Below are positions 8,738-17,429 of a DNA stretch of 64,000 nucleotides, one piece after another. The notes beneath the pieces were generated by a model that made no database searches, was not told where the DNA came from, and worked only from the letters and a program-made list of their open reading frames with translations. Location of the stretch: NCBI RefSeq assembly GCF_007827815.1, contig NZ_VITH01000005.1, forward strand, positions 372,001 to 436,000. The letters are read 5' to 3'. The position numbers and the translations under genes are program-made. How positions within the stretch are numbered: position 1 is the stretch's first letter; each line of letters starts with the position of its first letter. This DNA is from Azospirillum brasilense (GTDB taxonomy: Bacteria; Pseudomonadota; Alphaproteobacteria; Azospirillales; Azospirillaceae).

Positions 8738-9976
8738 TCAGCGGCGCAGATACATCTTGCCGACGCCGTTCAGCGCCGTGAAAAGCTGAATGAACTGCGC
8801 CAGGAAGGCGTCCCAGGCCAGCGGCCCGGCCCTCTCCGCCACCGCTTGGTGCATGGCGCCCAGGCTGGTCCGCCCGTCCACCCGCGCCAGGATCGGCCCG
8901 GCCAGACGGGGCAGGGGCAGGGGGACGACGGCGCCCATCAGCTCCGCCTCCAGCACGCCGCCGGGAGGCAGGCCCTTGGCCACCGCGGTACCGTCGAGGT
9001 CGCGCAGCACCGGCACCACCTCCGGCCCGTCCGGGCGGGCGACCGCACCCTCGGCGTCCTCGGGACGGACGAGATAGGCGATGTGCTTGGTCATGCTGCC
9101 GGTGACCTGCTCGGCCCAGGCGGCGCGCTCCAGCCGGGACAGCCCGTCGAGCCGCTTCAGCAGGCGGGGGTCCTTCACCCAGACGGCGGGGTCGTAGCGG
9201 TACGGGTCCACCAGGGCGGCGATGGCGAGACCGCCCGCCGCGGCCAGCTCGGCCAGCTCCGGCACGGTGAAGGGCCGGTCGCAGGAGTGCAGCAGCAGGT
9301 CGTAAAGGTCGGCGTCGGCCTGTTTGTGGTCGTTGATGAAGGGGTTGCGCAGCAGCCAGTTGGACGTCGGCAGGCGTTCGATCAGCCGGCGGGCCAGCGC
9401 CACCTGTTCCTTCGGCGGCAGGTCCGCCGCGATGGTGCGCAGCGCCGCCTGCATGGGATAGACGCCGGTGCGCCCGTACGGCGCGTAGACCATCAGCCCG
9501 ATCCCGCCGCCCGGCTTCAGCGCCCCGGCCAGCGAGCGGACGCCCGCCGCCGGCTCGTCCAGATGGTGCAGAACGCCGCAGCAGTCGATGTAGTCGAACG
9601 GCCCCCCCTCCTCCAACAGCCCGCCGAGGTCGAGCAGCGAGCCGCGGCGGAAGTCGATGTTGGTCAGCCCGCGCGCCGTGGCCCGCGCCTCGGCGATGTC
9701 CCGCGCGGCGTCGGAGAGGTCGAGATAGGTGACGCGGCCCGGATTGCCGGCGTCGGCCAGTTGCTGGGCGATCATGATCGTCCCGTCGCCGGTCCCGCCG
9801 CCGGCCACCAGAACCCGGAGGGGCACGGCGTGGTCGAGGCGCCCGCCGAAGACGTTGTGGTTCACCTCGTCCAGATGGCTGGGCGATCCGGTGATCAGGC
9901 GCTTTTTCTCGTCGGCAGGGTTGCGCGCGGGATAGGGGAAGGCTTCGTACTGGGCGCGCAGGGTGTCGATGCTCAT
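8738..9976 (-). CDS. Class I SAM-dependent methyltransferase
   Basis: A 412-residue protein. The central Rossmann methyltransferase domain (about residues 50-200) shows motif I VLVAGGGTGDGTIMIA, the acidic YLDLSD strand, GSLLDLGG and the CGVLHHLDEP motif. The N-terminus contains RAQYEAFPYPAR, seen in a set of alphaproteobacterial methyltransferases that act on proteins or small molecules. About 150 residues after the catalytic domain form a separate, mixed alpha/beta C-terminal region of unknown role. It is single, facing amtB tail to tail, with no operon partner. The substrate cannot be inferred. Confidence 0.82.
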   Translation of the reverse strand: MSIDTLRAQYEAFPYPARNPADEKKRLITGSPSHLDEVNHNVFGGRLDHAVPLRVLVAGGGTGDGTIMIAQQLADAGNPGRVTYLDLSDAARDIAEARATARGLTNIDFRRGSLLDLGGLLEEGGPFDYIDCCGVLHHLDEPAAGVRSLAGALKPGGGIGLMVYAPYGRTGVYPMQAALRTIAADLPPKEQVALARRLIERLPTSNWLLRNPFINDHKQADADLYDLLLHSCDRPFTVPELAELAAAGGLAIAALVDPYRYDPAVWVKDPRLLKRLDGLSRLERAAWAEQVTGSMTKHIAYLVRPEDAEGAVARPDGPEVVPVLRDLDGTAVAKGLPPGGVLEAELMGAVVPLPLPRLAGPILARVDGRTSLGAMHQAVAERAGPLAWDAFLAQFIQLFTALNGVGKMYLRR

Positions 9977-10076
9977 GGATCGGGCAACCGGTCAGGTGGA
10001 CGGGTGCCGGACCATAGCATCAATGGAACGGGCTTGGGGGATGGGGAGGAGAGGAACGCCTCCCCTCCGCCTCCTC

Positions 10077-10928
10077 TCACGCCAAGGGCAACCGGATCTC
10101 CGTCAGCCACTCCTCGGGGGGAAGAGTGCGGGGATTGTTCAGATATTCCTCGACGCAGGGGCGGTCGGCCGGCGCGTGGCCGCTCGATGGCAGCCAGTCG
10201 CGGTAGAGCCAGCGGTAAGGGCGCTCCAGCTCCGCATAGGGCCCCTTGTGAACCAGCACCGCGTGGCGGCCTCCGGCGACCTCCAGGGGATGGACGGCGC
10301 CGTCCTCGGGGATCGGCCCGTCGAGCAGCAAGGCCGCTTCGGAGCGGAGCTGGTCGGCGGGGACGGATTCCGGGTCGTCGTAATAGACCGCAAAGGCGCG
10401 CACCCGCGGTCCCATCAGCCCGCGGGCGGCGGCCCAGGCGTAGAGCCGTTCAAAGGCCGTGCCGATGTCCATGTAGGGGCCGCTGTGGGCCATGGCTGCA
10501 AGGCGCAGCGGCGGCAGGTCGCGGATGATGACGTCGTGCATGCTTCGCTCCTCGTCCGGTGGTTGGTCGGATGGAGGAACCAGGCGGCCTTGCCGCCGGT
10601 AGGCGCCGGGGCTCAGGCCGTAGACCTGCCCGAAGGCGCGGGTGAACGCCTCCACGCTGCCGTAGCCGGCGCGCCGTGCGACCTGCGCCATGCCGTCTCC
10701 GCCCTTCACGAGGTCGCCTGCGGCCCGGTGCAGGCGCAGCCGCCGCAGCGTGTCCGCCACCGTCTCCCCCGTCATGGCGCGGTAGATGCGGTGGAAATGA
10801 TAGGGCGAGAAGCAGGCGACGGCGGCCAGCCGTTCCAACTCCAGAGTCTCGTCCAGATGGGCGGCGATGTGGTCGATGACACGCGCGATGCGGCGGCCGT
10901 AGTCCAGCAGGGTGTCGGGCTTGGTCAT
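10077..10928 (-). CDS. AraC-family regulator with GyrI-like effector domain
   Basis: A 283-residue two-domain regulator. Residues about 8-110 carry an AraC/XylS double helix-turn-helix at the N-terminus (LERLAAVACFSPYHFHRIYRA and AFTRAFGQVYGLSPGAYRR). Residues about 130-283 form a GyrI/SOUL-like effector-binding domain ending in WLTEIRLPLA, as in the SbmC/Rob-type sensors. This order (HTH first, sensor second) is that of Rob/RobA-type activators that bind small hydrophobic compounds. It is transcribed alone and lies 56 bp from the start-distal end of the asparaginase gene on the same strand; target genes are unknown. Confidence 0.88.
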   Translation of the reverse strand: MTKPDTLLDYGRRIARVIDHIAAHLDETLELERLAAVACFSPYHFHRIYRAMTGETVADTLRRLRLHRAAGDLVKGGDGMAQVARRAGYGSVEAFTRAFGQVYGLSPGAYRRQGRLVPPSDQPPDEERSMHDVIIRDLPPLRLAAMAHSGPYMDIGTAFERLYAWAAARGLMGPRVRAFAVYYDDPESVPADQLRSEAALLLDGPIPEDGAVHPLEVAGGRHAVLVHKGPYAELERPYRWLYRDWLPSSGHAPADRPCVEEYLNNPRTLPPEEWLTEIRLPLA

Positions 10929-10984
10929 GGGTCCTCCATGCCCGGCACCCTAGCCGAGGGCCGCTTGATCGCGCTTGCGGACCT

Positions 10985-12085
10985 TCAGCCTTCCGCCGGG
11001 CGGACCACGCCGACCTCCAGGCCGTTGCGGTTGGTCACCGGCTGGTGGATGAGCTGGTCGGCCCGCGCCCACTGTTCGTCCGACAGCACCTTGGTGGCGC
11101 GGATCAGGGCGGCCAGGGCGACCTCGCGGGCGCGCGGGGTGCCGTCGTCGATCTTCAGGGCGATGCCCAGCCCCTGCTTGGGCAGAACGGCGCAGCCCAC
11201 GCCCTCGGCCCCGCCCTTGACCAGCACCAGACCGCCCGCCGCCTGCATCATGCCGGTGTCGAAGCTGTCCTTGCCGGCGATCAGGTGCGGGTGCGAGCGC
11301 CAGGCGCGGCGGATGCGGGCCACCGCCTCGGCGCGGGAATCGGGCAGGTCCTTGGGGTCGCCGATGCGGGCCATGGCGTAGGCGATGGCGCCCAGCGGGA
11401 TGCCGATGGTCGGGATGGCGCAGCCGTCGACGCCCCAGGGGGCCTGCGACAGGTCCTGGCCGGTCATCTGCTCCATCACGCCCAGGATGCGCTGCTGCAC
11501 CGGGTGGTCGAAGCGGACATAGCCCTTGGTCGGCTCGCCCTTGTGCAGGGCGGTGGTCAGGAAGCCGGCGTGCTTGCCGGAACAGTTGTTGTGGAAGGCG
11601 GTCGGCGTCTCGCCGTTGCGGATCATCTCGTGGGCGGTGTCGGTGTCGGTCGGCAGATGCGCCCCGCACTCGTAGTCGTCCACGGTCAGGCCGATGCGCT
11701 TGATCCAGGCCTCGGCGATGCGGGTGTGGCGGATCTCGCCATGGTGGGAGGAGCAGGCCAGAGCGAGCTCCTGGTCGCCCAGCTCGTAGGCGTCCAGCGC
11801 GCCGGTCTCGACCAGCGGGATCGCCTGGATCGACTTGATGGCGGAGCGCGGGTAGACCGGCGCCTGGATGTCGCCCCACTGGGCCAGCACGCGCCCGTCG
11901 GAATCGACGATGCAGGCGCGCCCGCGATGGACGGATTCCACCATGCCGCCGCGCGTCACCTCGACGAGGATCGGCGCCTCCGGCGGTCCGGACAGGTCGG
12001 CGTGCCCCTCGGCGGGGTGGTGATGGTCGGCGTGGCCGTGGTGGTCACCGTGGCCGCCGCAGCAGGAGGAATGGTCGTGGCTCAT
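10985..12085 (-). CDS. L-asparaginase II (Rhizobium-type, class 3)
   Basis: A 366-residue enzyme of the asparaginase II family, which hydrolyses asparagine to aspartate and ammonia and is related to serine beta-lactamase-like folds rather than to E. coli AnsA/AnsB. The SxxK nucleophile motif is seen in YPRSAIKSIQ. The cysteine/lysine metal site of this class matches CSSHHGE, NNCSGKHAG and a later GCAIP. The first about 30 residues are an unusual His/Cys-rich extension (three HH or HHH clusters plus a CC pair) absent from the core enzyme. The ATG at 12085 is the only in-frame start giving this extension. It is divergent from the RNA methyltransferase gene. Cytoplasmic location is inferred because no signal peptide is visible. 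Confidence 0.87.
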   Translation of the reverse strand: MSHDHSSCCGGHGDHHGHADHHHPAEGHADLSGPPEAPILVEVTRGGMVESVHRGRACIVDSDGRVLAQWGDIQAPVYPRSAIKSIQAIPLVETGALDAYELGDQELALACSSHHGEIRHTRIAEAWIKRIGLTVDDYECGAHLPTDTDTAHEMIRNGETPTAFHNNCSGKHAGFLTTALHKGEPTKGYVRFDHPVQQRILGVMEQMTGQDLSQAPWGVDGCAIPTIGIPLGAIAYAMARIGDPKDLPDSRAEAVARIRRAWRSHPHLIAGKDSFDTGMMQAAGGLVLVKGGAEGVGCAVLPKQGLGIALKIDDGTPRAREVALAALIRATKVLSDEQWARADQLIHQPVTNRNGLEVGVVRPAEG

Positions 12086-12213
12086 GGGTGGAGAGCTTGC
12101 CTCTCTCCGGGTCGCGAGGCAAGGTGTCGCACCATCGGACCCGCCGGATCATGGCTGATTCGCCGCCGATCCGCGCCATGCGCGGGCCGAAACTACGAGT
12201 GATTGTGCAAGCC

Positions 12214-12798
12214 ATGCGTGGATATTTCGCCATCGGGGTGGAGCGGATCAGCAAGCCGGGCAATGTCGGCAACCTGATGCGCTCCGCCCACGCCTTCGGC
12301 GCCTCCTTCTTCTTCGCCATCGACCCGGAACCCGACCTGCACGAGGCGCACATCGTCGACACCTCGGGCGCCGCGGAGCATCTGCCGCTCTACGTCTACG
12401 ACCGGGTGGCCGATCTGGCCTTGCCCAAGGACTGCCAGCTCGTGGGCGTGGAACTGACCGAGGACGCGGTGGAGCTGCCCAGCTTCCGCCACCCGACGCG
12501 CGCCGCCTATGTGCTGGGGCCGGAGCGCGGCAGCCTGTCCGAACCGCTGCTGGAGCGCTGCGACTTCACGGTGAAGATCCCCATGAAGTTCTGCATCAAC
12601 GTCGGGGTGGCCGGCGCGCTGGTGATGTACGACCGGATGATCAGCCTGGGCCGCTTCGCCGAACGGCCGGTGCGCGTCGGCGGCCCGACGGAGCCGCTGC
12701 GCGATCATCAGCACGGTCGCCAGATCATGCGCAACCCGGAGCGCCGCCGCCGCATGCGCGGCATCCAGAAGCCGGTGGTCGTCCGCGACGACGAGTGA
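12214..12798 (+). CDS. SpoU/TrmH-family RNA 2'-O-methyltransferase
   Basis: A 194-residue knotted SPOUT methyltransferase. All three motifs are present: motif 1 NVGNLMRSAHAFGAS, motif 2 YVLGPERGSLSEPLLERCD, motif 3 KFCINVGVAGALVMYDRM. The C-terminus is basic (RNPERRRRMRGIQK), suited to RNA binding. I chose the ATG at 12214 (MRGYFAIGVERISKP), which starts directly at the conserved fold; an in-frame ATG at 12088 would add 42 unrelated residues that overlap the divergent promoter region. It probably modifies a ribose in tRNA or rRNA; which one is not decidable. Confidence 0.85.
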   Translation: MRGYFAIGVERISKPGNVGNLMRSAHAFGASFFFAIDPEPDLHEAHIVDTSGAAEHLPLYVYDRVADLALPKDCQLVGVELTEDAVELPSFRHPTRAAYVLGPERGSLSEPLLERCDFTVKIPMKFCINVGVAGALVMYDRMISLGRFAERPVRVGGPTEPLRDHQHGRQIMRNPERRRRMRGIQKPVVVRDDE

Positions 12799-12850
12799 TC
12801 CGGAAAGCCTCCACGGTCCAGGAACCGCCACGCCGCGAAGGAGACGTTCG

Positions 12851-13636
12851 ATGTCCGACCCGCTCTACGACGACCGCTTCTACGACATCCAGGAGGAGGG
12901 GTCGCTCCGCTCCGCGCGGGTCATCGCGCCGCTGGTGCTGGGCTGGGTGGGGGCGGACTCGGTCCTCGACGTCGGGTGCGGGGTCGGCACCTTCCTGCGG
13001 GCCTTCGCGGAGGCGGGGATCGCGGACATCCAGGGGGTGGACGGGGACTATGTGCGCCGCGACCGTCTGCGCATCGATCCGTCCCGCTTCCGCGCCCAGG
13101 ACCTGTCGCAGCACTTCGAGCTGGGGCGGCGGTTCGGCCTCGTCCTGTCGCTGGAGGTGGCCGAGCATCTGCCGGAAGAGCGGGCGGAAGGCTTCGTCGA
13201 CGATCTTTGCCGCCATGGCGATGTCGTGCTGTTCGGGGCCGCCATCCCCGGCCAGGGGGGCAAGGGCCACATCAACGAGCAGTGGCAGAGCCATTGGGCT
13301 GGAAAGTTCCTGTCGCGCGGCTACGAGGCCTTCGACATCCTGCGGCCAATCCTGTGGGCCGATCCGTCCGTCGAGTTCTGGTACCGCCAGAACACGGTGA
13401 TCTTCGCCAGTCCGGACGGCATCGCCGCCAACCCGGCTCTGGCCGCCATGCGGGGGAAAGGGCTGCCGCTGTCCTGCATGGGGCTGGTCCATCCGGAACT
13501 GCTGGCCCTCCACGCCCATCAGGCGGCCCGGTCGCGGCGGGTGGTGGACGTCTTCAACCAGATGGCCGCGCAGGGCGGCAGCTACCGCTTCGACAAGGGA
13601 GTGGACGGGTCGGTCAACATCGTGCGCATCGAGTGA
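12851..13636 (+). CDS. Class I SAM-dependent methyltransferase (Methyltransf_23-like)
   Basis: A 261-residue protein with a methyltransferase core: SVLDVGCGVGTFLRAFAEAG (SAM loop, about residues 37-56), the acidic GVDGDYVRR strand, LVLSLEVAEHLPEE (motif IV) and a LFGAAIPGQGGKGHINEQW loop typical of enzymes that act on sugar-containing or quinone-like substrates. An N-terminal YDDRFYDIQEEGSLRSA segment resembles glycan-associated methyltransferases. A purine-rich GAAGGAGAC lies just before the ATG. It follows the RNA methyltransferase gene by 52 bp. A cell-surface glycan substrate is a guess only. Confidence 0.78.
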   Translation: MSDPLYDDRFYDIQEEGSLRSARVIAPLVLGWVGADSVLDVGCGVGTFLRAFAEAGIADIQGVDGDYVRRDRLRIDPSRFRAQDLSQHFELGRRFGLVLSLEVAEHLPEERAEGFVDDLCRHGDVVLFGAAIPGQGGKGHINEQWQSHWAGKFLSRGYEAFDILRPILWADPSVEFWYRQNTVIFASPDGIAANPALAAMRGKGLPLSCMGLVHPELLALHAHQAARSRRVVDVFNQMAAQGGSYRFDKGVDGSVNIVRIE

Positions 13637-13693
13637 CGCGGTTGGACGATGGTCGCTCCCGTCGCCCTTCAGCCGCGAGCCCTGCCCCGAGCC

Positions 13694-14380
13694 TCAGAAC
13701 GTCACGAAGGGGTTGAGGATCAGCCCCAGCGCGCCGGTGAAACGAAGCGGCGCGTCGGTCACCGCCAAGCACAGGCAGCCCTCCTCGTCGGCCACCGGGC
13801 GGTGGCGCACGGAGTCGTCGGCGACGGACAGGTCGCCGCGGGCGAACTGGCCGAGATCGTCGGTGAAGCCGCCGTCCAGCACCAGCGTCAGCTCGATCCC
13901 GCGGTGGGTGTGGTGGGGCGGCCCGACGCCGCTGGCCAGCCGCATCAACCGGGCCTTGCCGCGGCGTTCGGAGTCGTAGCCGGAGCCGGAGCCCAGCGGG
14001 ATGTCGTAGCAGTCCATGCCGCGCATCAGCCGCTTCCAGGGCAGGCGCGACAGGTCGCCGCCGATGTAGCGGCGCAGCGGTTCGGGCAGCAGCGGCACCT
14101 CGGCCGGCTGGCAGACCAGCTTCGGGCGGGGCACGCGGGGCAGGGGCGGCAGGTCGTCCAGCCGGGCCAGCACCGTTTCCAGGCAGGCGGGATCGACCTC
14201 CTCCGGCTCGATGCTCTCCAGCAGGGCGCCGCCGACCGCCTCCATCTCGGCGACGTTCAGGCGGCAGCAGGGGCACAACGCCAGATGGGTCGCCACGATC
14301 AGCGACGCCGCCTCGCCCAGAGCGCCGCCGGCGTAGTCGATCAGCAGGGTGTCGCCGGGATGGTGGGTGGGCACGGTCAT
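13694..14380 (-). CDS. chrR: Zinc anti-sigma factor, ChrR family (with cupin domain)
   Basis: A 228-residue ZAS-type anti-sigma factor. The N-terminal domain has the zinc motif HxxxCxxC (H32, C36, C39 in ATHLALCPCC), with further histidines at residues 6-7. The C-terminal cupin-like domain (about residues 105-205) contains GPPHHTHRGIELTLVLDGG and a later SVRHRPV. In Rhodobacter sphaeroides ChrR holds RpoE inactive until singlet oxygen triggers its release and destruction. Its ATG overlaps the stop of the sigma-factor gene by 4 nt, the standard arrangement for this pair. Regulation by the upstream candidate ECF promoter is inferred. Confidence 0.93.
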   Translation of the reverse strand: MTVPTHHPGDTLLIDYAGGALGEAASLIVATHLALCPCCRLNVAEMEAVGGALLESIEPEEVDPACLETVLARLDDLPPLPRVPRPKLVCQPAEVPLLPEPLRRYIGGDLSRLPWKRLMRGMDCYDIPLGSGSGYDSERRGKARLMRLASGVGPPHHTHRGIELTLVLDGGFTDDLGQFARGDLSVADDSVRHRPVADEEGCLCLAVTDAPLRFTGALGLILNPFVTF

Positions 14381-14952
14381 TGGGAGTCCCTCATGGCCTT
14401 GCGCAGCCGTTCCATGGCCAGCCGCAGGCGCGACTTGACGGTGCCCAGCGGTATGCCCTGTTCGGCGGAGATCAGGCTGTGCGGCTTGTCCTCGAAATAG
14501 GCCAGACGCAGCAGGTCGGCCTGTTCCGGCGGCAGGGTCCTCAGCGCGGCCCGCAGGCGTCCGGCGGTCTCGCGCGCCGCCACCCCGTCGTCGGCGCTTT
14601 CCACCGGGTCGGGCACCAGGGTGGGGTCGGCGGGGTCGATCTCGGGCCGCTGCTCCCGCCGCAGCGCGTCGATCCGCCGGTTGCGGGCGATGGTGAACAT
14701 CCAGGTGGCGGCGGACGCCTGGCTCGGGTCGTAGGTCTCCGCGCGGCGCCACACCAACAGCATCACGTCCTGCACCAACTCCTCCGCACCACCCGCGTCA
14801 CAGCCCTGGCGGCGCAGATAGGCCTTCAGCCGCGGGGCAAAATGGCCGAACAGGGCCGCGAAGGCCGTGCGGTCGCGGTCCCGCCCGACCGCGGTCAGCA
14901 GCTCTTCGAACGTCCGGTCGGCGCCGGCGGCTGGGGAACCGAGATCCTGCAT
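14377..14952 (-). CDS. rpoE: ECF sigma factor (RpoE, ECF11-like)
   Basis: A 191-residue extracytoplasmic-function sigma factor. Region 2 spans about residues 40-100 (AEELVQDVMLLVWRRAETY and ATWMFTIARNRRIDALRRE) and region 4 lies at about 130-185 (LPPEQADLLRLAYFEDKPH and GTVKSRLRLAMERLRKAM). Pairing with ChrR indicates the ECF11 group, which responds to singlet oxygen or related photo-oxidative stress. I chose the ATG at 14952 because the length then matches the family. An in-frame ATG at 15132 would add a cysteine-containing 60-residue leader encoded partly by a 12-bp repeat; its role is uncertain. The gene is first of a two-gene operon. Confidence 0.92.
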   Translation of the reverse strand: MQDLGSPAAGADRTFEELLTAVGRDRDRTAFAALFGHFAPRLKAYLRRQGCDAGGAEELVQDVMLLVWRRAETYDPSQASAATWMFTIARNRRIDALRREQRPEIDPADPTLVPDPVESADDGVAARETAGRLRAALRTLPPEQADLLRLAYFEDKPHSLISAEQGIPLGTVKSRLRLAMERLRKAMRDSQ

Positions 14953-14953
14953 C

Positions 14954-15001
14954 CACGTCTTCGGGCACGTCTTCTGGCACGTCGTCGGGCACGCCGTCTG
15001 T
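14954..15001. repeat. Four imperfect 12-bp direct repeats upstream of rpoE
   Basis: Units CACGTCTTCGGG, CACGTCTTCTGG, CACGTCGTCGGG and CACGCCGTCTGT follow one another without spacers immediately before the chosen rpoE start codon. They sit in the 5' leader of the operon, or in the coding region if translation starts further upstream. Confidence 0.75.
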
Positions 15002-15170
15002 GCGCTCAGGGGCTGTGCGCACGAAGGCAGGCCCCGCAACACATGGTGCGCGGGGCGCCCCGCTGCAAAGCGTGTTTGGCGCTCCTCCGCGTTCTGTGCA
15101 CCGTCGTGTGGTCGGGCGGCCAAGGGAGTCATGGGTGGGCTGCGGCGTTCCGTCGGGCGTTCGATGGGCC

Positions 15171-15199
15171 TTCTACGCACCCCGCCGGCCATCGGATCA
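15171..15199 (-). promoter_or_regulatory. Candidate ECF11 (RpoE-type) promoter of rpoE-chrR
   Basis: On the minus strand TGATCC (complement of 15194-15199) is followed by 18 bases and TAGAA (complement of 15171-15175). The Rhodobacter RpoE target consensus is TGATCC-N18-TAAGA, so the -35 and spacing match exactly and the -10 nearly. It would give a 5' leader of about 210 nt before the chosen rpoE start, or a short leader if the ATG at 15132 is used. Autoregulation is typical of this system. Confidence 0.6.
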
Positions 15200-15368
15200 C
15201 CGGCTTTCGATACGAAATCGAGCGATCGATTGCAGGACCGGGCTTTGGGACAACCCGTGACTTCGCCGCCGGGAGGGGGTGGCGGCCCTGGAAAGCCTCA
15301 CCGAATTGGGGTAGGGTCCGCCCCACTCCCGAACCCGTCCGCGAAACCATTCGAGCCTTCGCCAACCG

Positions 15369-15917
15369 ATGTTGCCCATTCGCACCATCCGTCGCACCGC
15401 CGGCGCCGCTCTGCTTCTGGCCGGTCCGATCCTCGCCGCAACCGTTGCCACGGCCAGCGCCGCCGATCCGCGCCTGCTGGGGTCCTTCAAGGACTGGAAC
15501 GCCTTCGCCTTCGACGAAGGCGGGCACAAGGTCTGCTACATGTCCAGCCAGCCCAAGAAGAAGGAACCCGCCGCGGCCAAGCGCGGGGACATCTACGTGC
15601 TGGTGACCCACCGCCCGGCGGAGAAGGCGCTGGACGTCGTCAGCGTCGTCGTCGGCTATCCCCTGAAGAAGGACAGCGAGTCCACGGTGGACGTGGGCGG
15701 CAAGTCCTTCAAGCTGTTCACCGACGGGGAGACCGCCTGGGCGCGCGACGCCGACACCGACAAGGCCGTCACCGCCGCGATGCGCGACGCCAAGGGCAAG
15801 TCCATGGTGGTGAAGGGGGTTTCGGCCCGCGGCACGAAGACCACCGACACCTACGGCACCGACGGCTTCGCCCAGGCTTACGACGCGATCAACCAGGCCT
15901 GCGGCGTGAAGCGCTGA
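15369..15917 (+). CDS. Invasion-associated locus B (IalB)-like exported protein
   Basis: A 182-residue protein with a clear signal peptide: basic MLPIRTIRR, a hydrophobic GAALLLAGPILAATVATA core and a cleavage-like ASA-AD near residue 31. The mature part shows features of the IalB family: an N-terminal DWNAFAF segment, KVCYMSSQPKK with one cysteine, IYVLVTHRP, and a C-terminal second cysteine in INQACGVKR that probably forms a disulfide. It is a periplasmic or surface protein of unknown biochemical function; the name comes from Bartonella and does not imply invasion here. Monocistronic, divergent from rpoE-chrR. Confidence 0.82.
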   Translation: MLPIRTIRRTAGAALLLAGPILAATVATASAADPRLLGSFKDWNAFAFDEGGHKVCYMSSQPKKKEPAAAKRGDIYVLVTHRPAEKALDVVSVVVGYPLKKDSESTVDVGGKSFKLFTDGETAWARDADTDKAVTAAMRDAKGKSMVVKGVSARGTKTTDTYGTDGFAQAYDAINQACGVKR

Positions 15918-15995
15918 GCAGCGCTGCTCTTTTCACTTGGTCGCTCCTCGTTTCGTCTTTTGACTCCGGACGCTCGTGGCCCTATTTAGGGGGCC

Positions 15996-17165
15996 ATGAG
16001 CGCCTCCAACCATGCTGCTGCCTTTGCCCTGCCGGCGACCGACGCTGACGGGCGCAAGAACCTTGTCGGCCTGTCCCGCGACGAGCTGGAAGCCGAAATG
16101 CTGTCCGTCGGCCTGGAGAAATTCCGGGCCCGCCAGCTCTGGCACTGGATCTACCACCGCGGAGCGACCGACTTCGCGGTGATGACCACGCTCGCCAAGC
16201 CGGTGCGCGAGAAGCTGGCGGAGAGCTACGCCGTGGCCCGCCCGACGGTCGTGCGCGACCTGAAGTCGGTGGACGGCACGCGCAAGTGGCTGCTGCGCAT
16301 GCCCGACGGGCAGGAGGTGGAAAGCGTCCACATCCCCGAGGAGGACCGCGGCACGCTCTGCGTCTCCTCGCAGGTCGGCTGCACGCTGACCTGCCGCTTC
16401 TGCCACACCGGCACGCAGCGTCTGGTGCGCAACCTCGACGCCTCGGAGATCGTGGCGCAGGTCATGCTGGCCCGCGACGCGCTCGGCGAATGGCCGGCGC
16501 CGCCGGACGGGCGGATGATCTCCAACATCGTCATGATGGGGATGGGGGAACCGCTCTTTAACTACGAGAACGTCGCCAAGGCGCTGAAGATCGTCATGGA
16601 CGGCGACGGGATCTCGATCTCGAAGCGCCGCATCACGCTCTCCACCTCCGGCGTCGTCCCGGCCATGAAGCGCTGCGGCGAGGAGCTGAACGTCAACCTC
16701 GCCGTCAGCCTGCACGCCGTGACGGACGAGCTGCGCGACATCATCATGCCCATCAACCGGAAATACCCGTTGAAGGAGCTGATGGACGCCTGCCGCAATT
16801 ACCCTGGCCTGAACAACGCGCGGCGCATCACCTTCGAATACGTGATGCTGAAGGGCGTCAACGACAGCCCGGCGGACGCCCGCGCCCTGGTCAAGTTGCT
16901 GGAGGGCATCCCGTCGAAGATCAACCTGATCCCCTTCAACCCCTGGCCGGGCGCCCCCTACGAGCGTTCGACCGACCGGGCGATCCAGGTCTTCGGCGAC
17001 ATCGTCAACAACGCCGGCTACGCCAGCCCCGTCCGCACCACCCGCGGCGAGGACATCATGGCCGCCTGCGGCCAGTTGAAGAGCGCGTCCGTCCGCCTGT
17101 CCGCCGCCGACCGCGCCGCCATCGAGAAGGTGCTGGCCGAGAAGGACGCGGCGCTGGCCGGATAA
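15996..17165 (+). CDS. rlmN: 23S rRNA (adenine2503-C2)/tRNA (adenine37-C2) methyltransferase
   Basis: A 389-residue radical-SAM enzyme that methylates C2 of A2503 in 23S rRNA and A37 in some tRNAs. The 4Fe-4S motif CxxxCxxC is in [16 protein letters not shown]. The catalytic cysteines of the RlmN mechanism are expected in this motif region and near [12 protein letters not shown] at the C-terminus, where CGQL is present. Other family motifs: [14 protein letters not shown] near the N-terminus, [17 protein letters not shown] and ISTSGVVP-like [10 protein letters not shown]. Length is normal. It is followed at 27 bp by two small membrane-protein genes. Confidence 0.97.
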   Translation: MSASNHAAAFALPATDADGRKNLVGLSRDELEAEMLSVGLEKFRARQLWHWIYHRGATDFAVMTTLAKPVREKLAESYAVARPTVVRDLKSVDGTRKWLLRMPDGQEVESVHIPEEDRGTLCVSSQVGCTLTCRFCHTGTQRLVRNLDASEIVAQVMLARDALGEWPAPPDGRMISNIVMMGMGEPLFNYENVAKALKIVMDGDGISISKRRITLSTSGVVPAMKRCGEELNVNLAVSLHAVTDELRDIIMPINRKYPLKELMDACRNYPGLNNARRITFEYVMLKGVNDSPADARALVKLLEGIPSKINLIPFNPWPGAPYERSTDRAIQVFGDIVNNAGYASPVRTTRGEDIMAACGQLKSASVRLSAADRAAIEKVLAEKDAALAG

Positions 17166-17192
17166 GGCCGGAACCATCCCTGGGAGTGCTCC

Positions 17193-17429
17193 GTGCCTGA
17201 GTTCGCCGTCGATCCCGGCCTGATCCTGTTCCTGTTCAACGCCGCGGCGGTCTGGCCGCTGATGCGCATCTTCCGCCGGGCGGGCTTCTCGCCCTGGTGG
17301 GCGCTGGTGATCTTCGTGCCGGTGATCGGGCTGGTCGGCGTGCTGGGGCTGCTGACGGTGCGGCGCTGGCCGGCGCGGGTCCTGGTCGACGGGCCGGCGC
17401 GGACGCGCAAGGCGCGGAGGGCCGCGTGA
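17193..17429 (+). CDS. Small membrane protein, two predicted spans
   Basis: 78 residues, starting at a GTG that follows a GGGAG ribosome binding site at 17182-17186. Two hydrophobic stretches are visible (about residues 9-26, GLILFLFNAAAVWPL, and 35-54, WWALVIFVPVIGLVGVLG), then a basic tail with TRKARRAA. The stop overlaps the start of the next gene by 1 nt (TGATG), so the two are probably co-translated. It resembles small proteins annotated as hypothetical in Azospirillum-like genomes; I do not recognise a function. Confidence 0.65.
   Translation: MPEFAVDPGLILFLFNAAAVWPLMRIFRRAGFSPWWALVIFVPVIGLVGVLGLLTVRRWPARVLVDGPARTRKARRAA

Noticed and set aside
8729-10528. Long plus-strand frame opposite a methyltransferase and the AraC regulator
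   Set aside because: Both minus-strand genes have strong motifs, and the frame spans two of them.
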